IMG/VR virus record: IMGVR_UViG_3300025892_000038
Coordinates: 1 to 46,442 of that record
Source: a virus
Strand: one strand, 5' to 3'
Length of the DNA stretch: 46,442 nt
The position numbers and the translations under genes were made by a program. The notes beneath the pieces are model-generated. The model did not search any database. It had not been told where the DNA came from and worked only from the letters and a program-made list of their open reading frames with translations. This document shows, in pieces, positions 36,088-43,509 of the stretch (position 1 is the first letter of the stretch; each line of letters begins with the position of its first letter).

Positions 36088-36790
36088 TCTTTGGCGTAGA
36101 GTAAAACCAATAGAGGTAGTTAAAGGCGTTTGGTCGTGGGAAAACTGCTTAGATGTACCAGAAGGTGTCATCGATACAATGAATAAAGAAGTTGACGCTT
36201 GGGTGCCTACTGTTACTGAAGAAGACATTAAACAAAAAAATGCAAAATCTTCTGTAGCTTTAGCTAATGGACCTATTAGATTTTCACCTGAACATGATTT
36301 TAAACATGAAGACTCACAAACTTTTTTAAAATACTGTCAAAAAAACGTTTTAGATAAAATTGCAGATTATTTTGCTATGTTTGAAGAAGTATCAAGGGAA
36401 GTAAATTGGATGGAAAATTGGCAGTATATAACATACAGACCACCTAAACACATGACTTATCATAGTGACAATCACTCTGTAAGAAATCCTAATACAAATC
36501 AAAACTATCCTGCACCGTACTTTAGAAGAATAACTGCTTTAACTTACTTGAATGATGATTTTGATGGAGGAGCTTTGAGTTTTAGATATTTTCCTGAAGT
36601 AGACCCTTACAAACCACCAGCTGGTAGTGTAGTTATTATGCCAAGCTCATATATGTGGTCACATGCAACTACGCCTCTTCTAAATGGTAGGAAAGCAGCT
36701 TTTCTTGTGTCATGTGCTTCACATTACGATATTGCAAGTTTAGAAGAAGGTGCAGACATAGAAGATTTAAAGAAGAGGGAAATACGATGA
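36074..36790 (+). CDS. 2OG-Fe(II) oxygenase-like protein 1
   Basis: The protein has the facial triad of 2-oxoglutarate/iron(II) dioxygenases: H130-x-D132 (TYHSDNHSV), H197 (WSHATTPL) and R206 for the co-substrate, in a double-stranded beta-helix context (RRITALTYLNDDFDGG, AGSVVIMPSS). These are typical of prolyl-4-hydroxylase-like enzymes of phages and cyanobacteria. I place the start at GTG 36074 because GAGG lies at 36061-36064; the ATG at 36059 has no ribosome site and would lengthen the overlap. Length is 238 residues. Substrate unknown. First of four oxygenase-like genes in the island. Confidence 0.8.
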   Translation: MKKNNLWRRVKPIEVVKGVWSWENCLDVPEGVIDTMNKEVDAWVPTVTEEDIKQKNAKSSVALANGPIRFSPEHDFKHEDSQTFLKYCQKNVLDKIADYFAMFEEVSREVNWMENWQYITYRPPKHMTYHSDNHSVRNPNTNQNYPAPYFRRITALTYLNDDFDGGALSFRYFPEVDPYKPPAGSVVIMPSSYMWSHATTPLLNGRKAAFLVSCASHYDIASLEEGADIEDLKKREIR

Positions 36791-37470
36791 GTAATATGGG
36801 TGTAGTAGAAATTTATGAAGATTTCTTTTCAGGAACACAAGCAGAAGAAGTAATAAAAGCCGCAGAAGCTTTAGAGAACAGTCAAATACCTTTAGGTTAT
36901 GAGAATGCATCTATTGGTAAAGGTCATAAAGGTGGAGATGTTAGAAGTAATCTATTAATGAATTTATCAGGCATAGCTACCTTACCTGCTGAGTCAAGAG
37001 AAATGAGAGAGGCTGTAAAAGCTGGTAATGATGTCTTAATACGAGATATACAGCAAGTATGCACAATGGTTCAATCTAAACTAGAAGCAGCTGTAAATGA
37101 ATATACTAAAAAATATGAATTTCCAATATTGTTTGATGAAGGTTTTCAATTACTTAAATATGGTGGTGGACAAGAATATAAACCACACGCTGATTACGCA
37201 CCACATATACCTAGATACCTATCAGCATTAATACTTTTAAACCCATCTGAATATGAAGGTGGAGGTACATACTTTGTACATTTTGATGAAATGATAAAAC
37301 CAGACAAACCAGCTTTAGTATTATTTCCTAGTAACTACGCATATGTACACCAAGCAATGCCTGTGGTTCAAGGAACTAAATATGCAATAGTAACATGGCT
37401 AGGTCACCCTATGGATTGGGATGGCATGCCTCTGCAATACAGGGAAGGTGTAGATAATGAACGCAGTTAA
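36787..37470 (+). CDS. 2OG-Fe(II) oxygenase-like protein 2 (prolyl hydroxylase type)
   Basis: The start is the ATG at 36787, overlapping the previous TGA and preceded by AGAGGGA at 36774-36780. The 227-residue product carries the triad H134-x-D136 (KPHADYAPH), H188 (YVHQAMPV) and K198 (QGTKYAI) with the strands LSALILLNPSEYEGGGTYF between them. This is the classical P4H-like layout, so iron and 2-oxoglutarate binding is well supported; substrate is not. It is not closely similar to oxygenase 1. Confidence 0.83.
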   Translation: MSNMGVVEIYEDFFSGTQAEEVIKAAEALENSQIPLGYENASIGKGHKGGDVRSNLLMNLSGIATLPAESREMREAVKAGNDVLIRDIQQVCTMVQSKLEAAVNEYTKKYEFPILFDEGFQLLKYGGGQEYKPHADYAPHIPRYLSALILLNPSEYEGGGTYFVHFDEMIKPDKPALVLFPSNYAYVHQAMPVVQGTKYAIVTWLGHPMDWDGMPLQYREGVDNERS

Positions 37471-38011
37471 ATTAAACGATATCTTCAAAGGTAACAAATT
37501 AGAAGAAATGAAATACTGGTTGGATAATGAATCTCCATACTATGAAGACAGTAAGTGGCTAGAAAGTCCAGATGGCTCACACATGGTAAAGCAATGTAAT
37601 GAATTAAACATGTATCACAATTCTCTTATTGATGTAGCTAGAGAAACTTTTGCAATACATGACTTGCTACCTACATTTGCAACTCTTAGCTGGTATGAAG
37701 ATAGGAAAACAAATAGTCATCATGACACTGGTCCTGTTGAACACACCATACTTTATAATTACTTCTCCGAAAATGAACTTGTGTTAGAATACCAAGGACA
37801 AGAAATTGTTGTCCAAAATGAAGAGGCAATTGCTTACAACGGACAAGAATTTGAACATTATGTTAAAAATAACACAGGTCTAAGTTTGTGTTTATATTTT
37901 AACTTTGCAAGACCTGATAATTATCACTTTGTTTTAGGACAACATACAAAACAAGGATATCAATTTCCATCAGGCAGAAGTGAATCAGAGGTGATTAAAG
38001 ATTGGCTATAG
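37457..38011 (+). CDS. 2OG-Fe(II) oxygenase-like protein 3
   Basis: A 184-residue protein with the short version of the fold: H88-x-D90 (SHHDTG), a strand block LVLEYQGQEIVVQNEEAIAY, and H134 (EFEHYVK). The product of the 40338 gene has its triad at exactly the same residue numbers (H88, D90, H134), and both share the openings VKL and ARE-F, so the two are paralogues. The gene overlaps its predecessor by 14 bases. It probably acts on a small or peptide substrate but none can be named. Confidence 0.72.
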   Translation: MNAVKLNDIFKGNKLEEMKYWLDNESPYYEDSKWLESPDGSHMVKQCNELNMYHNSLIDVARETFAIHDLLPTFATLSWYEDRKTNSHHDTGPVEHTILYNYFSENELVLEYQGQEIVVQNEEAIAYNGQEFEHYVKNNTGLSLCLYFNFARPDNYHFVLGQHTKQGYQFPSGRSESEVIKDWL

Positions 38012-38697
38012 TTAGAAAAGGTTTTAGATGCGGGATTACTGCTGATTATAATAACTCAGACAAATTTGAATCAAGAGTAGAAGAACTAGGACATATCAAT
38101 TCTTCTTTAGAGTTTTGGATATTCAATAATGCAAATACATTAGACGACGCATTGGTTATAGGAGCTGGATTCGGATTAAATACTAAACAATTAATTGAGA
38201 ATGACGTAACGGTAACTTCATTAGAACCTAATGATTCTAGGTTTAGTTTACTTGAAGCAAATGCTCCAACTGGTACAAATATTAATAAAGCTGCTGGTAG
38301 TAGTTCTGGTACTAGCGATTTAGTTTACTTTGAAAACAACCAGTCAAGAGGTGCATTAGACAAAACTATGGGTAACGCAAGCGAATCAGTAGAAGTAGTA
38401 ACAGTTGACAGCTTAGGATTATCACCAGATATTTTATTTATAAATACAAATGGAACTGAAGTAGATGTTTTAAGAGGTGCTACTGACACTATCGCTAATA
38501 ATCCCGATATGAAAATATGGATTAGATGGGACACAGATTTACTTGAAGACGTAACTTCCGATATAGAATATTTAAATTCATTAGGAAAAACAATCAAATT
38601 AGTACACTGGGAGAAAGTAGGAGATGCTATTTCTTACAAGGAAACAAGTGATACAATATTAGAAGCAGTAATTACTGCAGATTTACTACTGGAGTAA
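38002..38697 (+). CDS. FkbM-like methyltransferase, degenerate
   Basis: The 231-residue protein shows a Rossmann methyltransferase start: ALVIGAGFGLNTKQLI (motif I), VTSLEPNDSRF (acid at the end of strand 2), then VEVVTVDSLGLSPDILFINTNGTEVDVLRGA, the place where FkbM proteins have D-x-IKIDVEG-x-E. Here the second acid is replaced by NTNGTE, so cofactor or substrate binding may be changed. The start is TTG 38002, 8 bases after GAGGTG at 37988-37993. It overlaps the preceding oxygenase by 10 bases. FkbM enzymes usually O-methylate sugars or small molecules. Confidence 0.7.
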   Translation: MAIVRKGFRCGITADYNNSDKFESRVEELGHINSSLEFWIFNNANTLDDALVIGAGFGLNTKQLIENDVTVTSLEPNDSRFSLLEANAPTGTNINKAAGSSSGTSDLVYFENNQSRGALDKTMGNASESVEVVTVDSLGLSPDILFINTNGTEVDVLRGATDTIANNPDMKIWIRWDTDLLEDVTSDIEYLNSLGKTIKLVHWEKVGDAISYKETSDTILEAVITADLLLE

Positions 38698-38698
38698 C

Positions 38699-39511
38699 AT
38701 GAAAAAATGGTGGGAGAAAAAAGAATATAGTAGACTTCTCGAAGTAAAGAAACATAAAGTAGGCGACGAAAAAATACTTTTCTTAACTTCAAGTCCCGAA
38801 TATGTAGACTTAGCACCCCCTCAAAGAGCTACTGAGTTCATGCCAGCTTATTACAAGCATTTACAAAGAGAATGGTCAGAAATGAGAGAGCATGATGACA
38901 GTTGGAATACTGTTCCATATAAAGACCACTCAATGAAGAAATGTCCTACTGTAAAAGACATAATGTTTAGTGGTTATATAATACCTCTGTGGTTAGACTT
39001 GAAAATCAATCATGATGATAAAACAGGTTTTAATTGGTACAACAAACATGCTAATGAAGAAACTATTACTTATCATAAACCACAATCTATTGGTAACTTA
39101 CCTATACAGCCAGGTTCTTTCAATACAGCTTTAAAGTTTGCTAATCCTTGGGATATAGTAACACCACCAGGTTGGTCTGTGCTAATTACACAACCTTGGT
39201 ATCACAGACATTGGGAAATAGAAATATTCCCTAGTGTTGTTGAAACTGATAGTTATCATCAAATGAATATACCTTTTCTTTATCATGGAAAAGACGAAAG
39301 AATCTTTAGACAAGGAATGCCTTTAATCCAAGTAATACCTTTTAAGAGAGACGGTTGGGATTTAGGTGAATTTGAATCTCGCAAAATGGACGAAGAAGAA
39401 AGAGAGTATTACGCAAAAAGTAGAGCTGGCGAAAGAACTAGACAAAATGGTTGGTATCGTTGGTTAACTCAGCAAAATAAAAAAAGATGGAAAAAGGATG
39501 GAATATTATGA
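38699..39511 (+). CDS. Unknown protein, family copy 2 of 3 (possible DUF6065)
   Basis: A 270-residue relative of the products at 22373 and 40825. Shared blocks are KKCPTVKDIMFSGYIIPLW, FANPWDIVTPPGWSVLI, FPSVVETDSYHQMNIPF and GMPLIQVIPFKRDGW. It differs by a longer basic C-terminus (ESRKMDEEERE ... WLTQQNKKRWKK). The family's fixed points (CP, PLW, PPG-W/Y-S, ETDS-Y/F-H, PFKR) suggest a common catalytic or binding pocket, but its reaction is unknown to me. It lies between the methyltransferase and another unknown protein in one overlapping operon. Confidence 0.75.
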   Translation: MKKWWEKKEYSRLLEVKKHKVGDEKILFLTSSPEYVDLAPPQRATEFMPAYYKHLQREWSEMREHDDSWNTVPYKDHSMKKCPTVKDIMFSGYIIPLWLDLKINHDDKTGFNWYNKHANEETITYHKPQSIGNLPIQPGSFNTALKFANPWDIVTPPGWSVLITQPWYHRHWEIEIFPSVVETDSYHQMNIPFLYHGKDERIFRQGMPLIQVIPFKRDGWDLGEFESRKMDEEEREYYAKSRAGERTRQNGWYRWLTQQNKKRWKKDGIL

Positions 39512-40350
39512 GTAAATGCCCTGTACCACATGGTAAACAAAAAATACCTAGACTAACAGATATATGGTCTAAGAAGTTAAGCACTATTCATAAGGGAATG
39601 CCTGAAGTAGCATGGACTTTACCTAGACCTAATATGGTCTGGGGTGGTTTAGAGAACCAAGAGACAACTACTTATGAGACACCACCAATAAACTTTGAAA
39701 CACCAAATAAATTTATTAAAGCACCTAATGGATGTGTATCTACACAGTTTATGCGTAACAGAATGTATGAAGTAAAGTTTCCATGGTCTTATGTAAAGAT
39801 TAAATTAGAAGATAATCAGTTTAGTGACGAAATAGATAGATTTGGCGGATATAAGCATAGTGCTAGTTTTTATGGTGCTGTTAAGCATCATGGACCTTTT
39901 AATGATGTAATTATGGAAGAGAAAGAAGCTTGGGGTCATCCAGACAAACCAGTAATGCAAATATCTTTACCAATTATGTTATTTACTGATGATGAAGAAG
40001 TTTGGATGGACGTAATACCTAGTGATAGGAATACAGGGCAAAACTTACCTGTATCTACTATCCCAGGGTTTATGCCTATATATGCATGGTCAAGAGGACT
40101 TTCATGGGCTTTTGAATGGACTGACCTAGAAAACCGAGAACTAAATTTAAATCACGATACTGTAATGTTTAACCTTTTATTCAGTAAGCCTGTAAAAATT
40201 AAATATGTTGAATGGAATGAAACGTTTAGTAAAACTTGGAATCAGATTACACAATCTAGTAAGAACAGACGTGAGACAAATATGCTCTATCCATTAGCTA
40301 AAGAGAGAAGAGCTAAGAAAGTTATGCCAAAGAAAAAATGGATATTGTAA
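39508..40350 (+). CDS. Unknown island protein, beta-rich, Trp-rich
   Basis: The start is the ATG at 39508, which overlaps the upstream TGA and has AAAGGATGG at 39491-39499 ahead of it; an in-frame ATG at 39487 lies before that ribosome site. The 280-residue product has many Trp and Pro residues (GMPEVAWTLPRPNMVWGG, WMDVIPSD, YAWSRGLSWAFEW) and a basic end. It has some resemblance in style to the CP/PPGWS family (strands, P-I-M-L, late KPVKIKYVEW), but I cannot align its key motifs, so I keep it as a separate unknown. Confidence 0.65.
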   Translation: MSKCPVPHGKQKIPRLTDIWSKKLSTIHKGMPEVAWTLPRPNMVWGGLENQETTTYETPPINFETPNKFIKAPNGCVSTQFMRNRMYEVKFPWSYVKIKLEDNQFSDEIDRFGGYKHSASFYGAVKHHGPFNDVIMEEKEAWGHPDKPVMQISLPIMLFTDDEEVWMDVIPSDRNTGQNLPVSTIPGFMPIYAWSRGLSWAFEWTDLENRELNLNHDTVMFNLLFSKPVKIKYVEWNETFSKTWNQITQSSKNRRETNMLYPLAKERRAKKVMPKKKWIL

Positions 40351-40832
40351 AACTATCTCCGTTATTCCCTGAGTCTGTCTTTAATAGATTAAAAGATACT
40401 TGTTATAGACAAAAGTATAAATTTCCTTTTACCGAAGAGTTCGGTAGATATGGAGCTATTAACCATGACTGGAAAACTTTAGATGTTTATAATGAAATGC
40501 TTGTACCAGTAGCTAGAGAAATCTTTAAATCAGAAACACTACTACCAAGTTATTCTATGTTTGTTCACTATGAAGGTGAGCATGCAAAGTTACAATCTCA
40601 TAAAGATAACAATGCCTGCACATACACTATTGACCTATGCTTATATCAAAAAGATAATTGGTCTTTATTTGTAGAAGGTAATAAATATGACTTAGAACCT
40701 AATGAAGCACTTTGTTTTTATGGAGAAGACCAAGAGCATTGGCGTGAAGATTTTCCTAATCCAGAAACAAACGAAGTAGGTCAAATGTTTTTTCATTTCG
40801 TAGAACCTGACCATTGGTTTTTCAATGAATAG
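40338..40832 (+). CDS. 2OG-Fe(II) oxygenase-like protein 4 (paralogue of protein 3)
   Basis: A 164-residue protein with H88-x-D90 (QSHKDNN), the strand block WSLFVEGNKYDLEPNEALCFY and H134 (DQEHWRE), identical in residue numbering to the 37457 gene product. Pairwise pattern: VKL near the start, then ARE-IF/TF, LLPS/T, Y-E, S-H-x-D. This makes a strong case for duplication inside the island. The gene overlaps the previous one by 13 bases. Function beyond a likely iron/2OG site is unknown. Confidence 0.72.
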   Translation: MDIVKLSPLFPESVFNRLKDTCYRQKYKFPFTEEFGRYGAINHDWKTLDVYNEMLVPVAREIFKSETLLPSYSMFVHYEGEHAKLQSHKDNNACTYTIDLCLYQKDNWSLFVEGNKYDLEPNEALCFYGEDQEHWREDFPNPETNEVGQMFFHFVEPDHWFFNE

Positions 40833-41565
40833 TTTTAAAGGAAATAATATAACATTTAAAACGCAGATACCTGCTTTAGTGGAGTTAGAACCACCAGTAC
40901 CTGCAAGTCAAATGATACCTGAATGGTTTAGAAAACTACCTATGGACTTACCTAGACCAGACCATAAGCCATTTCCTGTTCTTGGTCCAATACTTAAAAA
41001 ATGGTCTTCACATACTCTTAAAAAATGTCCTGCTGTTGTTGACTACTTTGCAGAAGGATACATAATACCACTATGGTCTGACATCTTTATACAAAGACAA
41101 GGTGATGAGTTTCATTTTGATACTAATCATGGAGACAATGGTATAGGTAGTACTATAGAGTTTCACAATGAAGCACAATTTGCAACATACCCGTTTAAGA
41201 GGGGTGATTTAAGAAGAGCTGTTAAATTTACAAGTCCTTGGTTTTTCTATACACCACCAGGTTGGTCAATGTTGTTTATACCTCCTCTATTAGAAAGAAA
41301 TGATGACTTTACCTTACTACCAGGAATTGTTGAAACAGATAGTTTTCATCAAGTAAACTTTCCAAGCATATGGCATAGTGAAGGAGACAGAGTTCTACAA
41401 AGAGGTACACCTTTCTTACATGTAATACCATTCAAGAGAAGTAAACATAAAATAAAAGTTGAAGAGTTTTCAAAACAAGATTACGAATCTAATAGCAAAG
41501 AATCTTGGAACTTACGTAGTAAGATGACTAATGGGTATAGAGAGATTACAAGGAAGAACAGATGA
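40825..41565 (+). CDS. Unknown protein, family copy 3 of 3 (possible DUF6065)
   Basis: A 246-residue protein closest in pattern to the copy at 22373: LKKCPAVVDYFAEGYIIPLW, FTSPWFFYTPPGWSMLF, LPGIVETDSFHQVNFPS and GTPFLHVIPFKR, with the same NGYREIT-type end (AYRSITS in the 22373 product). It overlaps the oxygenase upstream by 8 bases and the ferredoxin downstream by 4 (ATGA), so the three are likely translated as a unit. The reaction is unknown. Confidence 0.75.
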   Translation: MNSFKGNNITFKTQIPALVELEPPVPASQMIPEWFRKLPMDLPRPDHKPFPVLGPILKKWSSHTLKKCPAVVDYFAEGYIIPLWSDIFIQRQGDEFHFDTNHGDNGIGSTIEFHNEAQFATYPFKRGDLRRAVKFTSPWFFYTPPGWSMLFIPPLLERNDDFTLLPGIVETDSFHQVNFPSIWHSEGDRVLQRGTPFLHVIPFKRSKHKIKVEEFSKQDYESNSKESWNLRSKMTNGYREITRKNR

Positions 41566-41825
41566 AAGTTTGGATAGACCAAGACTTATGTACAGGTGAT
41601 GGACTGTGTGCAGAAATAGCACCAGACGTATTTACTATGAAAAATGATGGTCTAGCATATGTTCAAGAAGTTGTAGGCAACTTTGGTGAGTTAAAAATAT
41701 TTAGTGCTATTGATGGAAACGACCAAGGTGCAGATGGTTTAGCTCGTGTTCCTGAAGGACAAGAAGATATAGTGATGGAATCAGCTGAAGAATGCCCTGG
41801 AGAATGTATTTTTATAGTACCCTAA
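41562..41825 (+). CDS. Single-cluster ferredoxin, actinobacterial type
   Basis: This 87-residue protein has the ferredoxin pattern C10-TGDGL-C16 with EECPGECIF at the end (C78, C82) and the MKVWIDQDLC ... EIAPDVF opening that is characteristic of small [3Fe-4S]/[4Fe-4S] ferredoxins of Actinobacteria, which serve cytochromes P450 and other oxygenases. The second Cys of a normal four-Cys motif is replaced (Asp13), as in 3Fe-4S members. It overlaps the upstream gene (ATGA). A redox job for the island is likely, although 2OG oxygenases do not normally need a ferredoxin. It is also the best host clue. Confidence 0.85.
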   Translation: MKVWIDQDLCTGDGLCAEIAPDVFTMKNDGLAYVQEVVGNFGELKIFSAIDGNDQGADGLARVPEGQEDIVMESAEECPGECIFIVP

Positions 41826-41829
41826 AAGT

Positions 41830-41970
41830 ATGGTAAATAGATACAACTTAGAATGGGAATTACTTAAGAAAAGTCAAGTAACAGATAGAGCACCCAAATC
41901 AACAGAACTTAAAGGTCATATTTATGACTATAGTGACTGTGAATGTGGTTGTAAAAAGTTTGACAAATAA
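41830..41970 (+). CDS. Small ORF with CECGC motif
   Basis: A 46-residue reading frame starts with ATG 4 bases after the ferredoxin stop and ends at TAA 41968-41970. It is hydrophilic and closes with DCECGCKKFDK, a compact Cys cluster able to bind metal. The ribosome site is weak. Its last 43 bases overlap the end of the convergent minus-strand gene. Translation is plausible because of close spacing and codon pattern but not certain. Confidence 0.45.
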   Translation: MVNRYNLEWELLKKSQVTDRAPKSTELKGHIYDYSDCECGCKKFDK

Positions 41971-42782
41971 ATTTCTTTATCTACAACATTAATTAAATAC
42001 TCTTTTTCTTTATCAGTAATAAGAGCCCCTATGTCAGAACGTTTTCCCCCCTCACCTTCTATATCTCTTTCATATAAATGACATATAAGTGGATAATCTA
42101 CGTTAGGTAATTTCATTTCAAAACCTCTATTTTTTAGATTTTTAGTTTGCAAAGGTTCTTCACTCCAAAATATAGATTCTTTATTTAGTCCAGAGTATTT
42201 ACCCCATTCACTTGTACCAAAAGCAAAGTTTGCACAGAATTTAGTAGGTATAAAAGGTAGCGAACTAGGTGGTGTGATAGCGTGCCAATTAAGTAACCAA
42301 TCAACTGGTTCTTGTTTTTTATTGTAAATAGGTAGTAAGAAGCCTTTACCTTTAGGTTCTCTAATTCCATTCTTAGATACATAAGCAGGAGCATAACCAG
42401 TTAATATAGTCTTTTCTGTTTGAGTTGTTAATAGTCCTATTAAGAGTTCATCCCAATCTTGACAAAACCAAGAATGTGCATCTACTTGTAGTACATAATC
42501 TTCCCCATCATACATAGATTCTGCCTTATATCTTGCTCTACCTACACCTAAATGAGCTTTATTGAAGGTTTCGAGCTCTAATCTAAAGGATGAGCGTGAA
42601 CTAAGTCTATCAGTGTAGTCCAATAGTTCTTGTTTAGCTACGTTAGTTGAGTAATGTAAGTAAACACCAAATACTAATCTTTCTGGATACTTTGCAGACT
42701 CTACTGCATTTTCTATAGTGTGAGATAGTTCTGAATCATCTAAAGAAGCTAATTTTATAAATACCGTTGGATGTGATGTCAT
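41928..42782 (-). CDS. Glycosyltransferase (GlcNAc-transferase-like)
   Basis: The only minus-strand gene, 284 residues. It starts MTSHPTVFIKLASLDDSELSH shortened to its gist: a strand with a D-D-S-E loop typical of GT-A enzymes. The diagnostic block is GVGRARYKAESMYDGEDYVL then QVDAHSWF and WDELL, which matches the eukaryote-like GlcNAc glycosyltransferase family (GxGxAR ... DxHxxF ... WD); D101-x-H103 is the metal-binding DxD equivalent. There is no membrane segment. It likely transfers a sugar to a phage or host target. Orientation, a convergent overlap with 41830-41970 and a 16-base divergent gap to 42799 point to a separately acquired gene with its own promoter. Confidence 0.75.
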   Translation of the reverse strand: MTSHPTVFIKLASLDDSELSHTIENAVESAKYPERLVFGVYLHYSTNVAKQELLDYTDRLSSRSSFRLELETFNKAHLGVGRARYKAESMYDGEDYVLQVDAHSWFCQDWDELLIGLLTTQTEKTILTGYAPAYVSKNGIREPKGKGFLLPIYNKKQEPVDWLLNWHAITPPSSLPFIPTKFCANFAFGTSEWGKYSGLNKESIFWSEEPLQTKNLKNRGFEMKLPNVDYPLICHLYERDIEGEGGKRSDIGALITDKEKEYLINVVDKEIYLSNFLQPHSQSL

Positions 42783-42798
42783 ATACTAGCATTGTAAT

Positions 42799-42996
42799 AT
42801 GGATGAAAAATTAAATAACTTTGCAGAAGGTACTAAAAGGGAACAAGTTATTGATGAATTAATTGACCATGATGACGTACGTGAAATAGTACTTAAACAA
42901 TTTAATTATATGCGTATTAATGGAATCAATTTAGTTCAAGATGCAGATGACTTAGTAAATTTATATCTTAAAATAGCTAAAAAGTTCCCTGAATAA
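42799..42996 (+). CDS. Small unknown helical protein
   Basis: A 65-residue acidic protein of two helices (KREQVIDELIDHDDVREIVLKQF and DADDLVNLYLKIAKKF, first one cut here). It is divergent to the glycosyltransferase with only 16 bases between starts, and no ribosome site precedes the ATG. It restarts the + strand run. The next 58 bases (42997-43054) hold no gene; a TGTAAAAT at 43031-43038 could be an extended -10 box for the following gene but no good -35 is seen. Confidence 0.6.
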   Translation: MDEKLNNFAEGTKREQVIDELIDHDDVREIVLKQFNYMRINGINLVQDADDLVNLYLKIAKKFPE

Positions 42997-43054
42997 ACAG
43001 CCTTAAATACTTCCATTTTTACTGAACTAATGTAAAATACTAATGGAGGTGATA

Positions 43055-43273
43055 ATGCAAGAATCACAAGACGCAGAAAAAGTGCAATTAAGTACTGAAC
43101 AGTTAGTACAAATAGCTAATAGCTTACAAGCACAAAACAACCAAATGAACGCTATGGTCAAAGACTTAGGTTCAAAGATTGCCAAGATTGAAGTTGAAAA
43201 CTCTCAATTAAAAGCAATAGTACAATCACTGGCTCCAAAACCAGCTGATGATGGAAATCAAGAGGAAGAATAA
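43055..43273 (+). CDS. Small coiled-coil protein
   Basis: A 72-residue protein. GGAGGTGA at 43045-43052 puts the start at ATG 43055, not at the in-frame ATG at 43043. The central helix (LSTEQLVQIANSLQAQ, MVKDLGSKIAKIEVE, NSQLKAIVQSL) is a clear coiled coil, and the end is acidic. The strong ribosome site implies good expression. Role unknown; a scaffold or assembly factor is possible. Confidence 0.7.
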   Translation: MQESQDAEKVQLSTEQLVQIANSLQAQNNQMNAMVKDLGSKIAKIEVENSQLKAIVQSLAPKPADDGNQEEE

Positions 43274-43287
43274 CACAGGGAGGCGTT

Positions 43288-43509
43288 ATGTCACTATCAG
43301 AATATGCAAAAACAGATTCTGTTAAAACAGGCTACACAGCTTGGAAAGACCTTAACAGCGATAATAAAAAAGCTTGGGAAGAAGCTTTGTCTGGATACAA
43401 AAGTGGAATACCAGCATCAGTTGTTTATAGGTGGCTACAAGAGGAAAAGAACTGTCCTCTAACAGACTCAACAGTTCGTAATCAACTTATTAACGATAGC
43501 AAGTTATGA
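43288..43509 (+). CDS. Small putative helix-turn-helix protein
   Basis: A 73-residue protein with GGGAGG at 43278-43283 before the ATG. The second half (IPASVVYRWLQEEKNCPL then TDSTVRNQLI) could form a winged or simple helix-turn-helix. It overlaps the phosphoesterase start by 4 bases (ATGA) and may act with it, for example as a DNA-binding partner; this is inference. Confidence 0.6.
   Translation: MSLSEYAKTDSVKTGYTAWKDLNSDNKKAWEEALSGYKSGIPASVVYRWLQEEKNCPLTDSTVRNQLINDSKL

Noticed and set aside
42783-42798. Divergent promoter in the 16-base gap between the glycosyltransferase and 42799
   Set aside because: Boxes such as TATACT and TACAAT are present, but no -35 at proper distance was found on either strand, so I do not list one.
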